Shown piece after piece: positions 43,404-52,775 of a stretch of 64,000 bases of DNA. The stretch's first letter is position 1; every line of letters starts with the position of its first letter. Made by a program: the position numbers and the translations under genes. This DNA comes from Mucilaginibacter sp. SJ. Lineage in GTDB: Bacteria; Bacteroidota; Bacteroidia; Sphingobacteriales; Sphingobacteriaceae. The DNA is taken from assembly GCF_028993635.1 (NCBI RefSeq), contig NZ_CP118631.1:4836001-4900000 (forward strand), read 5' to 3'. The notes under the pieces were generated by a model, which searched no databases, was not told the DNA's origin, and saw nothing but the letters and a program-made list of their open reading frames with translations.

Positions 43404-43954
43404 AAAAGACTTTTGCCATAGTAATGTTAGTTACCCATATGCTCAATTTGCTGGGGTACATGGCGCTTAATCAATATTTTTTTAACAGATCAAACAAAGT
43501 AATTGCCCGGCAAATTGCCAGAGGTAAATATGATTCGCGCGATCTCATTGAAATTAAGATCGGCCAAAACCTGCCCTTTATACATGATTGGGACAGCTAT
43601 GTGAATGTTTCCGGGCAGTTACAGCTGGATGGTGTGTCGTACAACTACGTGAAACTCAGGGTTACGCGCGATACGTTGTATGTACAGTGTATCCCCAACT
43701 ATGAAACTACCAGGTTGTTGAATGAAAATGTGATCTGCGCTAAAAAGTTATATAGTAAGCCTATCAGCAAACGCACACATGAATCATCAGAAAAAAAATT
43801 GGGCAGCGACGCTAAATATAACTGCCCCGAAATTTCATACGCTTTTATAAAACAGACGGAGCCTGTTCAGCCCCCCGGCACATTTATCTATATCAGCATG
43901 CCTGATGCTTTTGTATCTGTCGGCGGTCAGCCTCCGGAAATGGCGCTTGCCTAA
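43400..43954 (+). CDS. Hypothetical protein with N-terminal membrane anchor, next to a FecA-like receptor
   Basis: 184 residues starting at TTG (no nearby in-frame ATG). Residues about 3-25 (KTFAIVMLVTHMLNLLGYMAL) are a membrane anchor or uncleaved signal. The rest looks periplasmic and beta-rich (SGQLQLDGVSYNYVKLRVTR, DTLYVQCIPNYE). It carries three Cys. It is 138 bp before the TonB receptor and probably in its operon, so a role in iron or heme uptake is plausible. I do not recognise the family. Confidence 0.72.
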   Translation: MKKTFAIVMLVTHMLNLLGYMALNQYFFNRSNKVIARQIARGKYDSRDLIEIKIGQNLPFIHDWDSYVNVSGQLQLDGVSYNYVKLRVTRDTLYVQCIPNYETTRLLNENVICAKKLYSKPISKRTHESSEKKLGSDAKYNCPEISYAFIKQTEPVQPPGTFIYISMPDAFVSVGGQPPEMALA

Positions 43955-44092
43955 GTTTATATCCGATAATTAATCTGTTCCCTCAATCTTAATGACTTGC
44001 ATTGATATGCCTGCAATACGCTGCGCGTATGCATTGCCAGTTTCATTATTGTGCCTGAACAGCATCCCCCAAAATCTATTTTATTTGAATAA

Positions 44093-46276
44093 ATGAATAC
44101 CCTTTATAAAACTTCATTACCTGCCTTATTAATATGTTGCGCGGGCTTTGCCCGGGCGCAGCATAAAAGCGTTAAAGATACCCTGCAACTTGACAGTGTT
44201 ATTATTAAAGAAAGCAGGCCAAAACATTTGCCCAATGTATCCGGCACCAGCATTTTTGCCGGAAAAAAAACCTTTGATATTTTTCTTGACGCCGGAAAAG
44301 CAAACTTAGCTAATAATAATGCCCGTATGACCTTTGCAAAAGTTCCCGGCGTTAATATCTGGGAGATGGACGGTGCCGGTTTACAGCTCAATATCGGTAC
44401 CCGGGGTACGGACACCCACCGCTCTATCGAAACCAACATCAGGCAAAATGGCTATAACACCAACTCGGATATGTTTGGCTATCCCGAAAATCATTACAAT
44501 GTGCCATTCCAGGCGGTAAGCGAAATTCAGATAGTGCGAGGTTCGGCGGCATTACAATTTGGCAGCCAGTTTGGCGGCATGGTTAACTTCAAACTTAAAG
44601 AAGGCGACAGCACTAAGGTGCTGGGTTTTGAAAGCGAACAATCGGCCGGCTCAAACAGGTTTTTCAATTCGTATAATGCCATTGGCGGCAAAGCGGGCAA
44701 GGTTAGTTATTACGCTTTTTACAGCGCCCGCACCGGCGATGGCTGGCGGCCTGATGCCAATTTTAACTCCCGCGCTTACTACGCCAGCCTCAAATACCAG
44801 TTTAATGATCAGGGCAGCATAGCTTTCCAGTTTTCAAGATCAGACTACAGGCAGCAAATAGCCGGTGGTTTAACCGACGCACAATTTGAAGCAAACAATC
44901 GTCAGTCGACCCGTGCGCGTAATTTTTTCAATCCTGAAATCAATATCCCGGCATTGTTGTTCAATTACCGGTTTGATAGAAATACCAGGCTGGAAGTTAC
45001 CTCGCATGTACTGTTTGGTCAGCGCAATAGTGTGCAGTTCATTAACACGGCCAATATACCTGATACAGTTAATACAAGTTTGAAAACATTTAATCCGCGC
45101 CAGGTCGACCGTGATTATTATGCCGGTTTCACTACCGAAGCCCGCTTGCTGCATACTTACAAACTCGGTAATCTCAGGAGCTCGTTTACCACAGGTATAA
45201 GGTATTTTGAAGAAACTACCAAACGTAAACAAAAAGGCACAGGCACGGCAGCATCTGATTTTGACCTGCGCCTGGTTAAAGATTATGGCATCGACCTGAG
45301 ATTGCATACCTTAAACTATGCAGCCTTTGCCGAAAATATGTTCCAGGTAACGCAGGCATTTACAGTTACCCCCGGTGTGCGTTTTGAGCAGATCAATACC
45401 ACTACTTCGGGTGTTATTGTAAACCGTGCGGTGCCTGTAACCTATAAGGATAATCGCAACTTTCCGCTGTTTGGTACTGGTTTGCAATACCAGTTTGCCG
45501 GTGGAAACCAACTTTACGGTAATATTTCACAGGCTTACCGCCCTTATATTTATGCCGCCGTTACCCCTGCAGATCAGTTGACCATTATCGATCCGAACAT
45601 CAGGGATAGCAAAGGTTATGATGCCGACCTGGGTTACCGCGGTCATATCAGCACTTTATTTAGTTTTGATGTTAACGCCTTTTACGTTTACTATGGCAAT
45701 AGGGCAGGTACCCTGACCCAAACTGATGCCAATAACGTAGCCCATCTTTACATGACCAACATTGGTAATGGCGTGGCTAAAGGTATTGAGGCCTTTACCG
45801 AAGTTTCGCTGATCCGCTCATTTGATAAATCTTCGGTGAGTGATCTCCGTTTGTTCAACTCACTGTCGTACACGCATGGTCGTTACACCAGTGGTTCTGT
45901 CAATCAAAACGGAAAAAATGTAAGTTTAAAAAATAATCAACTTGAAGGCACTCCCGATTGGATAGACCGTGCAGGTTTAACATTTTTAAGCGGCCATGTA
46001 AGCAGCACACTGCAATACAGCTATGTAGGGAAAAGCTTTAGTGATGCCAATAATACTACTTTTAATGCCACAGGCGCTACCGGCATAGTGCCCGCGTATC
46101 ATTTGTTCGACTGGGCTTTCAATTATGGGTTTCTGAAAAACTACCATCTCACGGCCAATGTGAACAACTTATTTAACGCTAAATATTTTACACGCCGTAT
46201 TAACATGTACCCCGGACCAGGCATTTTACCGGCCGACGGGCGTACGTTTAATATTGGGTTTGGGCTGAAGATTTAA
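44093..46276 (+). CDS. FecA-like TonB-dependent siderophore receptor
   Basis: 727 residues: signal peptide 1-22 (LICCAGFARAQ), plug domain about 40-170 (FAKVPGVNIWEMDGAGLQLN, AVSEIQIVRGSAALQFGSQF, MVNFKLKEG) and a barrel ending in FNIGFGLKI. The plug lacks the carboxypeptidase-like domain seen in the receptor at 23352. The repeated RGTDTHRSIETNIRQNG and late motifs match the ferric-citrate/FecA subfamily. It imports ferric chelates in a TonB-dependent way. The neighbours (siderophore reductase, AraC regulator) fit an iron-acquisition locus. Confidence 0.92.
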   Translation: MNTLYKTSLPALLICCAGFARAQHKSVKDTLQLDSVIIKESRPKHLPNVSGTSIFAGKKTFDIFLDAGKANLANNNARMTFAKVPGVNIWEMDGAGLQLNIGTRGTDTHRSIETNIRQNGYNTNSDMFGYPENHYNVPFQAVSEIQIVRGSAALQFGSQFGGMVNFKLKEGDSTKVLGFESEQSAGSNRFFNSYNAIGGKAGKVSYYAFYSARTGDGWRPDANFNSRAYYASLKYQFNDQGSIAFQFSRSDYRQQIAGGLTDAQFEANNRQSTRARNFFNPEINIPALLFNYRFDRNTRLEVTSHVLFGQRNSVQFINTANIPDTVNTSLKTFNPRQVDRDYYAGFTTEARLLHTYKLGNLRSSFTTGIRYFEETTKRKQKGTGTAASDFDLRLVKDYGIDLRLHTLNYAAFAENMFQVTQAFTVTPGVRFEQINTTTSGVIVNRAVPVTYKDNRNFPLFGTGLQYQFAGGNQLYGNISQAYRPYIYAAVTPADQLTIIDPNIRDSKGYDADLGYRGHISTLFSFDVNAFYVYYGNRAGTLTQTDANNVAHLYMTNIGNGVAKGIEAFTEVSLIRSFDKSSVSDLRLFNSLSYTHGRYTSGSVNQNGKNVSLKNNQLEGTPDWIDRAGLTFLSGHVSSTLQYSYVGKSFSDANNTTFNATGATGIVPAYHLFDWAFNYGFLKNYHLTANVNNLFNAKYFTRRINMYPGPGILPADGRTFNIGFGLKI

Positions 46277-46285
46277 GCGCCGGCT

Positions 46286-46370
46286 CCAAAACCTCCCCAA
46301 AGGAGAAGGCTTAAAGTATTTAACGATATTTCTTCAACGTCCTCTCCTGGAGCGGATTTAGGTGAGGCCT
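46286..46370. repeat. Intergenic 'cctccccaaaggagaagg / cctctcctggagcgg' repeat
   Basis: Relative of 27384-27476 with CCTCCCCAAAGGAGAAGGCT and GTCCTCTCCTGGAGCGGATT followed by AGGTGAGGC. Confidence 0.55.
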
Positions 46371-46373
46371 AAC

Positions 46374-46410
46374 AAAACGGCCCTTCAAATTAATGGAGGG
46401 TCGTTTTATT
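46374..46410. terminator. Bidirectional terminator between receptor and response regulator
   Basis: AAAACGGCCCTTC pairs with GGAGGGTCGTTTT (two wobbles) around AAATTAAT, with A and T tracts outside. Confidence 0.8.
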
Positions 46411-46428
46411 TATACTGATAAGGATTGC

Positions 46429-46797
46429 TTACTTGATATGCTTTTTTACGATCTCTGAAAGTGATGTCAGATCAAATGGCTTGGCAAGGTACCCATCGGC
46501 GTTACCGGCTTTGGCAATTTCTTTGATATTGCTCACGGCCGAAATAATGATCACGGGGATGTGGCTGGTAGCCGGATTGTCTTTTATACTTTTACTTAGC
46601 TGCTGCCCGTTGGCGTCACTGCTCCAATCGGTAAGCCAGTTATCAAGCAAAATCAGGCCGGGGTTAATAGTGGTCAGGGTACGCAGGATTCGGGCATTGT
46701 CGGATTGTATTACTTCGTAACCTTCTTCCTCCAATACATACACTACGGTATCACGAATATCTTTATCGTCCTCTATAACTAAAACCTTTTTGGCCAT
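46429..46797 (-). CDS. Stand-alone response regulator receiver protein
   Basis: 122 residues, one receiver domain only. The acidic pair is in VIEDDKDIRD (about residues 8-9), the phospho-acceptor Asp is in LILLDNWLTDW (about residue 52), the conserved Thr/Ser is in IIISAVS and Lys is in YLAKPFDLTS. No output domain and no adjacent kinase are present, so it is either phosphorylated by a hybrid kinase elsewhere or acts by protein contact like CheY. A DNWLTDWSSD insert-like loop follows the Asp, as in regulators of the PAS-hybrid kinases of Bacteroidota. Confidence 0.9.
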   Translation of the reverse strand: MAKKVLVIEDDKDIRDTVVYVLEEEGYEVIQSDNARILRTLTTINPGLILLDNWLTDWSSDANGQQLSKSIKDNPATSHIPVIIISAVSNIKEIAKAGNADGYLAKPFDLTSLSEIVKKHIK

Positions 46798-46929
46798 AAA
46801 CTTGATTGCTTTATACTTTATTAAAGCACCTTCTTTTTGAAGCTGCTGTGCTTAAGTACATAACAAACAAATACCCGGTATTTGTTTTAGTTATAGTATT
46901 AAATAAAAAATATATTATTTAATGAAATC

Positions 46930-47511
46930 TTAACCCGCAACGGTATTATAGCATGCCCTGCAGCGGGGCTCATAGCTTTCCTTTTCGCCTAATAATATTT
47001 TTGAATTATCATGTACCAGGCGGTACGAGTATTGGGCCGGGTTGCCGCATCTTACGCAAACGGCCTGCAGTTTGGTTACCGATTCGGCAATGGCCATAAT
47101 GTTGGGCATTGAGCCAAATGGACGGCCTTTAAAATCCATGTCCAAGCCGGCTACAATTACGCGTACGCCGCGGTTGGCCAGTACGGTACATACCTCGGGG
47201 AGCTCATCGTCAAAAAATTGTGCTTCATCAACACCTATTACATGGGCATCACTGGCCAGCAGTAAAATAGCCGAAGCGCTATCAACCGGGGTAGAAGTTA
47301 TTTTGCTGGCATTGTGCGAAATGATGGCATCCTCGCCATAACGGGTATCGGCTTTAGGGCTAAAAATCTCAACCTTAAGCTTGGCAATGCGGGCACGGTT
47401 AAGCCTCCTGATCAGCTCTTCGGTTTTGCCCGAGAACATTGATCCGCAGATAACCTCAATACTGCCGCCTACTTCGCTTTTACGCCTGAAAACCTCTTCG
47501 TGATATACCAT
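46930..47511 (-). CDS. tdk: Thymidine kinase
   Basis: 193 residues; phosphorylates deoxythymidine for salvage. The P-loop GSMFSGKTEELIRRL (about residues 23-37), VDEAQFFDDE with the catalytic acid, the lasso with the zinc Cys pairs (CVRCGNPAQ and CRACY), and TLQ-like TKLQAVC are present. This is the type II, tetrameric family. It diverges from the gene at 47585. Confidence 0.96.
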   Translation of the reverse strand: MVYHEEVFRRKSEVGGSIEVICGSMFSGKTEELIRRLNRARIAKLKVEIFSPKADTRYGEDAIISHNASKITSTPVDSASAILLLASDAHVIGVDEAQFFDDELPEVCTVLANRGVRVIVAGLDMDFKGRPFGSMPNIMAIAESVTKLQAVCVRCGNPAQYSYRLVHDNSKILLGEKESYEPRCRACYNTVAG

Positions 47512-47550
47512 TTATGACTTTTATAGTCGGCAAATATCAGAATTTAATCC

Positions 47551-47558
47551 TATTTTTG
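47551..47558 (+). promoter_or_regulatory. Probable -7 promoter box (TATTTTTG) for the gene at 47585
   Basis: Exact TANNTTTG match 26 bp before the ATG, in the tdk divergent gap. Confidence 0.45.
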
Positions 47559-47584
47559 GTAAGCATTTTCCTAACATTGAGGCC

Positions 47585-48658
47585 ATGAAGCAAATGGATG
47601 TATTTAAAAAGATAGGTGGGATTTTAAAAGAGCTTAATGATCAATATGACTACCTTGCAGCTGATCCCAGCGAACTTAACGAGCTTGAATTAGAACTTTT
47701 TGTAGCCAATGCCCATTTTTTAAAAGACCATGCCGAAATACTGCGCCGCATCAACGAGCGCGCGGCAGCTCCTGCACTGCTTGCAGAAAAAAACCAGCCG
47801 GCAGTTGAAGAACATACACCGGTAACCCTGGTATTACCTCCCGCTCCGGTGCCGGTAACGCCTCCGCCTGCAAAGGAAGAAGCTTTGCATGAGCAGCGCT
47901 TTTTTGAGCCGGTAGTACAACAGCACGTCCCTGTGCCGGTTGATAAGATAGAACTTACCAGCGATGCTGAACCACCAGCTCCGGTGCCGTTTAACCCGGT
48001 AAAAATAGAAGTGATCAACCCTGCGCCCGAAATAAAGGAAACGCCCGAACCGCAAATAAATTTCGCTGCCGAAAAAGATACAGATACTTATTCATTTCAA
48101 CAGGAAATTCCTGAAGGAAGCAGCTTTGAACTAAATTTAAACGAGGCTGATACCTGGGACGACGAAGCTGACAGGTTTGAGCAGGAAGAGCTGATGGGTG
48201 AACTTCCCGAAAAGCCGGTTGAGATAGTACCCATAGCCGAACAGCCAAAGCCCGTACCGGTAACTGAGCCCGTAAAACCCGCAGCGGAGCCTGTTGTGGC
48301 TACAGCTCCTTCGGCAGATACAGGCAGCAGCCAACAGGTACTGACCTTTAATCAGAGGATCATGGCCCAAAAGGCCGAGAAGGCTAACAATGCAGCAAGC
48401 ACCACTGCCGAGTTGCCGGTTACCGATCTTAAATCGGCCATAAACCTAAACGATAAGCTGCTTTATATAAAAGATTTGTTTAATGGTTACAGCCTGGCCT
48501 ACAGTGAAGCTATTGAGATAGTAAACCGATTTAACACTTTTGAAGAAGCCGAACGTTTCCTGAAAACAAACTACGTAGTTAAAAACAACTGGGAAAGTAA
48601 AGCATCAACAGCCGATAAGTTTTACGCTTTGCTGAAAAGAAGGTATCCGGCGGGATGA
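47585..48658 (+). CDS. Conserved hypothetical protein with two helical ends and a Pro/Glu-rich linker
   Basis: 357 residues. Residues 1-60 are helical (MDVFKKIGGILKELNDQYDYL). The middle (about 65-270) is low-complexity, rich in Pro, Val, Ala and Glu (PPAPVPVTPPPAKEEA). The last 70 (INLNDKLLYIKDLFNG, YSEAIEIVNRF, EEAERFLKTNYVVKNNW, FYALLKRRYPAG) form a compact helical domain seen in many Bacteroidota. No signal peptide. The function is unknown; it may be a scaffolding protein. It diverges from tdk. Confidence 0.8.
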   Translation: MKQMDVFKKIGGILKELNDQYDYLAADPSELNELELELFVANAHFLKDHAEILRRINERAAAPALLAEKNQPAVEEHTPVTLVLPPAPVPVTPPPAKEEALHEQRFFEPVVQQHVPVPVDKIELTSDAEPPAPVPFNPVKIEVINPAPEIKETPEPQINFAAEKDTDTYSFQQEIPEGSSFELNLNEADTWDDEADRFEQEELMGELPEKPVEIVPIAEQPKPVPVTEPVKPAAEPVVATAPSADTGSSQQVLTFNQRIMAQKAEKANNAASTTAELPVTDLKSAINLNDKLLYIKDLFNGYSLAYSEAIEIVNRFNTFEEAERFLKTNYVVKNNWESKASTADKFYALLKRRYPAG

Positions 48659-48663
48659 AGTTT

Positions 48664-48956
48664 TTTGGTTCATGGTTGATGGTTCATAGTTCATAGCCAA
48701 AGCGACTTGAATAATATTGCTTTTGATAGCGTACCCTCGTTGTGCTTTATAAGAGGCTGTTTAAATTTAGCCGTTTTAAAAATGTAGAGATGCATCACAT
48801 GCGTCTCCCGCATGCAAATTCCTGAACTTAATGACTTACAAAGCGGCTTATTCTATGGGAGACGCATGTGATGCGTCTCTACGTAAAACCTTCTCAAACA
48901 AATTTAACCGTTTTTAACTTACGGACCTTCCGACTTCCACCGACTTGCGGACTAAA
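48664..48956. repeat. Cluster of three repeat types in a 300-bp gap
   Basis: 48664-48696 repeats TTCATGGTTGATGGTTCATA. 48781-48889 is a long inverted repeat: GTAGAGATGCATCACATGCG and its complement in GCATGTGATGCGTCTCTAC, 80 bp apart. 48908-48956 has CTTACGGACCTTCCGACTTC words like those inserted in ispG. No gene found in this 304-bp gap. Confidence 0.65.
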
Positions 48957-48961
48957 AACGC

Positions 48962-50227
48962 TTAAATAATCCCCATCCTGTTGGAGTCGAGTTTGATAAG
49001 CACGAACAAGAGCATGGTAAAGCTTAACAGCGACGAGCCTCCATAGCTGATGAACGGTAAAGGGATCCCAATAACGGGCACTACGCCAATGGTCATACCG
49101 ATATTGATCACTACGTGAAAAAATAGCACTGAAGCTACACCGTAACCGTAAATACGCGTAAAAGGCGATCGTTGCCGTTCGGCTATGAGTATTACCCGCA
49201 ATATCAGGAACATGAAAAGGCTTATTACCGTTAATGAGCCTGCAAAGCCCCATTCTTCGCCGACGGTACAGAAAATAAAGTCGGTACTTTGCTCGGGTAC
49301 AAATGAGTATTGGGTTTGTGTACCATGTAAATAACCTTTACCCCACATTTTTCCGGAGCCTATAGCTATTTTCGACTGGTTTACATTATAGCCTTTCCCC
49401 CTTAAATCGGTAGTGATGCCCAGGAGTATGTTAATACGCTCTGTTTGATGTTTCTTTAAAACGTGGGTATAGATAAACTTTACACTGAATATAAATGCTA
49501 TAGAAATTGCAAGGCCGATGATCAGGGTTTTGATGAGCTGCCTGTTACGCTTAAACAAAAAGATAATGAAAGCAGTTATTGCAGCCAGTATCAGGATAAT
49601 ATACAGCGGATTGTATAATAGCGACGTAACAAAAAGGGTGATGAACAACCCCGTTATCACCAGGAAATAAGGCGAAAGCCCTTCGCGGTATAAAACAAAT
49701 ATCAAAGAGCAAAATACCAGTGTCGAACCGGTATCGGGCTGCAGCATGATCAGCAACATCGGGAACCCGATAATCACGGCGGCCGTTAAAAATGATTTGG
49801 GTTCGGTAACCCTGATATTAGTGCCGCTTAAATATCGCGCAAGCAACAAACAGGTTGCAAACTTGGCAAACTCCGAAGGCTGCAGCCGGAAACCGCCGCC
49901 CATGTTAATCCAGGCCTGGTTACCGCCTACGTTTCGACCTATCACCAGCACCAGTATCAATAACAGTACAATCAACACGTAAAATGCCGGGGCTAAGGCA
50001 GCAATAAATCGGCTTTCGAGCAGGAGTATCACAATACCTACGACAATGGATACGCAGATGTAAATAAACTGTTTGCCGTAATTGGTGGAGGCATCAACAA
50101 TACTGGAGTGGTTGACATCAAAAACAGCAGCATGGATATTGAACCAGCCAATGGTACATAATATCAGGTACAGAAAAACTGTAAGCCAGTCTACATTAAA
50201 AAAGAAACTCCGCTGCTGATTGCTCAT
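48962..50227 (-). CDS. rodA: Rod-shape peptidoglycan polymerase RodA
   Basis: 421-residue SEDS glycosyltransferase with about ten membrane helices. It polymerises lipid II in the elongasome together with PBP2. Visible are GGNQAWINMGGGFRLQPSEFAK with the conserved Pro-Ser-Glu-Phe, LGITTDLRGKGYNVNQSKIA, QTQYSFVPEQSTDFIFCTVGEEWGF (catalytic Asp in FVPEQSTDF) and PFISYGGSSLLS near the end. It overlaps mrdA by 4 bp and is the last gene of the mreB operon. Confidence 0.95.
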   Translation of the reverse strand: MSNQQRSFFFNVDWLTVFLYLILCTIGWFNIHAAVFDVNHSSIVDASTNYGKQFIYICVSIVVGIVILLLESRFIAALAPAFYVLIVLLLILVLVIGRNVGGNQAWINMGGGFRLQPSEFAKFATCLLLARYLSGTNIRVTEPKSFLTAAVIIGFPMLLIMLQPDTGSTLVFCSLIFVLYREGLSPYFLVITGLFITLFVTSLLYNPLYIILILAAITAFIIFLFKRNRQLIKTLIIGLAISIAFIFSVKFIYTHVLKKHQTERINILLGITTDLRGKGYNVNQSKIAIGSGKMWGKGYLHGTQTQYSFVPEQSTDFIFCTVGEEWGFAGSLTVISLFMFLILRVILIAERQRSPFTRIYGYGVASVLFFHVVINIGMTIGVVPVIGIPLPFISYGGSSLLSFTMLLFVLIKLDSNRMGII

Positions 50228-52260
50228 GACTTGCCCGGCCTCCCGCCCGTTAATGATTTAATCCAGTTCGCCGGTTTATTGTTATAAGCTGATTCGCGCC
50301 TTTCTTTTTTTATTGAATCGGCCTTGAATTTTTTTATTGAATCAGCTTTGAATTTTTTGATCGAATCAACTTTTGCCGCCCTGATACTGTCACGCCTGCG
50401 TTCTTTTTGCAGGTCTTGAGCATAAAGGCTAAGATCGGGCAGGCGATTGGCATTTGCATAATAATCAACTGTAATTCCCGATTCGCGCGGGCTTATCTTA
50501 CCTTTTAAATATTTTTCAACTATGAAGCTTGCAATGGGAGCGGCCCAGTGTGCACCCTCGCCCGAGTTTTCAACTACAACAGCAATCGCTATCTTAGGAT
50601 TATCGCGTGGGGCGAAAGCTACAAATACTGAGTTATCCTCGCCATGTGGATTTTGCGCGGTGCCGGTTTTACCGCACATAATAATATCAGGTATTTTTGA
50701 CCGTCTGGCTGTACCGTTTTCAACCACTGCCTGCATTCCGTTAATAACAGGCTCAAAATATCCGGAATCTATCCCAACATAGTTTTTTTCAACGTATTCT
50801 TTTTTAATTACGTTTTTGGTACCGATTGCCTTGATAAGGTGGGGCTTATAGTAAAATCCGCGATTGGCAATAGTACACTCCAGGTTAGCCATTTGCAAAG
50901 GTGTTGCCAATAACTCGCCCTGGCCTATGGCCAGCGGAACGATGGTGCTTGAACGCCAGCCGCCTTTATGATAAACATTATCATAATGTAAAGGCGTTGG
51001 AACGTTACCACGGCTTTCGGCAGGCATATCCAGGTCCAGCCTTGCACCAAGGCCAAATTTCATTACATTATTTCGCCATGCGGTGAAATTGGCTTCTGTA
51101 TTTTTTACCCCGTACCGGTCAACAATACGTTGAAAAACCATTGAGAAGTAGCCGTTACATGACTCGGCCACAGCCCGGGCCATATTTACCGTGCCATGTG
51201 CTTCGCCATGGTTACAGTGTACAATGCGGTTGCCTGCCCGGTAATTACCGGTACAATAAAAAGTTTCGCTGGGGTTAACGATGCCCTCCTGCAGCGCGAT
51301 AAGGGCACTTAATGGTTTAAATGACGAGCCGGGAGGATATTGTGCCTGGATAGGCCTGATGAAAAACGGCTTATACGGGTTATTATACATTTTGGCAAGG
51401 TTATTACCGCGCTGACGACCCACCATGAGGTTAGGATCATAGGTGGGGCTGCTCACATAACATAAGATCTCGCCCGATGATGGCTCTATGGCCACAATAC
51501 TGCCCAGCTTGTTTTGCATCAGTTTTTCACCGAGCCTTTGCAGGTCAACATCTAACGACGAGGTCAAACGTTCGCCCGAACGGGGCACGGTATCAAGCGC
51601 GCCATTGGCAAATGAGCCTTTGGGTACACCGTGCGAATCTACCATTTGTACCTGTACGCCGCGTTGACCGCGCAATACATTTTCGTAGGCCTTCTCGACG
51701 CCGGTAACACCAATATAATCGCCAAGGCGATAATAACCATTTGAGCGTTTGATATCCCTGTCGGTAACCTCACCAATAAAACCTAAAAACTGTGCCGCTA
51801 CCGAATCTGGATAGGTACGTATGGTGCGGGGTACAATAGCAAAGCCCGGAAACTCAAACAGCTTTTCCTGCAATGAAGCATACAACTGAACAGAAAGCTG
51901 TTTTTCAAATACGGATGCTGTATTGGGCGATTGTTTTTTAGCCTTGATAAAGCGTTTGTCAAACCCCTCTTTGTCGATGCCTATCATTTTGCAAAACAAC
52001 AGGGTATCAAAAGGTTTTACCTCCTTGGGGTTGACGGTAACATCATAAATGGGTTCGTTTTGTACAAGGATTTTGCCGTTGCGGTCAAGTATAGGCCCGC
52101 GGGCAGGGTAAAGTATAGTGGTACGCCTTACATTGCTGTTGGCGTATATGGTATAGCGGTCGTCAACTATCTGGATATAATAAAGCCTTCCCAGCAGGGC
52201 TAATATAATAGCTATAAAGATACCGGTAACAACGTAGCGGCGTTCAAAAAACTTATTCAT
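50224..52260 (-). CDS. mrdA: Penicillin-binding protein 2 (elongasome transpeptidase)
   Basis: 678 residues. One N-terminal helix (about 10-28) is followed by a pedestal domain and the transpeptidase domain: SSFK nucleophile motif in PPGSSFKPLSAL (about residue 312), SCN in AESCNGYFS, and KTGTAQ at about residue 540. It cross-links new wall in rod elongation with RodA. The last 60 residues are charged and contain a repeated KADSIKKF unit three times; this tail is outside the catalytic domain and unusual in length. It overlaps both rodA and mreD. Confidence 0.95.
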   Translation of the reverse strand: MNKFFERRYVVTGIFIAIILALLGRLYYIQIVDDRYTIYANSNVRRTTILYPARGPILDRNGKILVQNEPIYDVTVNPKEVKPFDTLLFCKMIGIDKEGFDKRFIKAKKQSPNTASVFEKQLSVQLYASLQEKLFEFPGFAIVPRTIRTYPDSVAAQFLGFIGEVTDRDIKRSNGYYRLGDYIGVTGVEKAYENVLRGQRGVQVQMVDSHGVPKGSFANGALDTVPRSGERLTSSLDVDLQRLGEKLMQNKLGSIVAIEPSSGEILCYVSSPTYDPNLMVGRQRGNNLAKMYNNPYKPFFIRPIQAQYPPGSSFKPLSALIALQEGIVNPSETFYCTGNYRAGNRIVHCNHGEAHGTVNMARAVAESCNGYFSMVFQRIVDRYGVKNTEANFTAWRNNVMKFGLGARLDLDMPAESRGNVPTPLHYDNVYHKGGWRSSTIVPLAIGQGELLATPLQMANLECTIANRGFYYKPHLIKAIGTKNVIKKEYVEKNYVGIDSGYFEPVINGMQAVVENGTARRSKIPDIIMCGKTGTAQNPHGEDNSVFVAFAPRDNPKIAIAVVVENSGEGAHWAAPIASFIVEKYLKGKISPRESGITVDYYANANRLPDLSLYAQDLQKERRRDSIRAAKVDSIKKFKADSIKKFKADSIKKERRESAYNNKPANWIKSLTGGRPGKS

Positions 52261-52775
52261 TTACGTTCTTTCCTTCTGAAAAATAGCAGGCCCGAAATTA
52301 GAATTAAAAATACGGTAAACAATGAACTCAAAACAACACGGCTTAGTGTGTATTGTATTTCAGAAAAACTAAAAACCTCTAAATTAAGCAGGAAAAAATG
52401 GTGAAATAAAGTGAGGATCAAAACGTAGGTAAAAAACCACCTGAAACCCATGATACTTAATGTAGGTTCCGGCTCATTATCAAAGCCATCCTTTTGTACC
52501 GTGATGCTGATGAAAAGTACACGTACCAATGCCAGCACAACGCAGGCTGCTGCATGAAGCCCCGGTGTATCATAAAAAGCATCAATAGTGAGGCCTGTCA
52601 GGAACGAGAGTACAAACAACAGCAGATTAGGTACTTCAAAGGGAAGCAACAAAATGAAAAGGATATAGAAATACGGGGTGGCAAGATTATAAAACGTTAT
52701 GTTTTTTAACAGGAAAACCTGCATAAAAACCAAAACCATAAACCTAACAAGGTTAACAAGGATAGTCCTACTCAT
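52257..52775 (-). CDS. mreD: Rod-shape determining protein MreD
   Basis: 172-residue membrane protein with five or six helices (FMVLVFMQVFLL; FYILFILLLPFEV; LLFVLSFLTGLTIDAFYDTP; FTYVLILTLFHHFFLL). This is the expected MreD pattern, including the GLxxD motif. It links MreC and RodA. Start MSRTILVNLVRF was preferred to an upstream ATG. It overlaps mreC by 8 bp and mrdA by 4 bp. Confidence 0.9.
   Translation of the reverse strand: MSRTILVNLVRFMVLVFMQVFLLKNITFYNLATPYFYILFILLLPFEVPNLLLFVLSFLTGLTIDAFYDTPGLHAAACVVLALVRVLFISITVQKDGFDNEPEPTLSIMGFRWFFTYVLILTLFHHFFLLNLEVFSFSEIQYTLSRVVLSSLFTVFLILISGLLFFRRKERK

Noticed and set aside
47650..48018. Minus-strand Ser/Gly/Ala-rich frame
   Set aside because: Antisense of the Pro/Ala-rich linker of the gene at 47585; composition is a mirror artefact.
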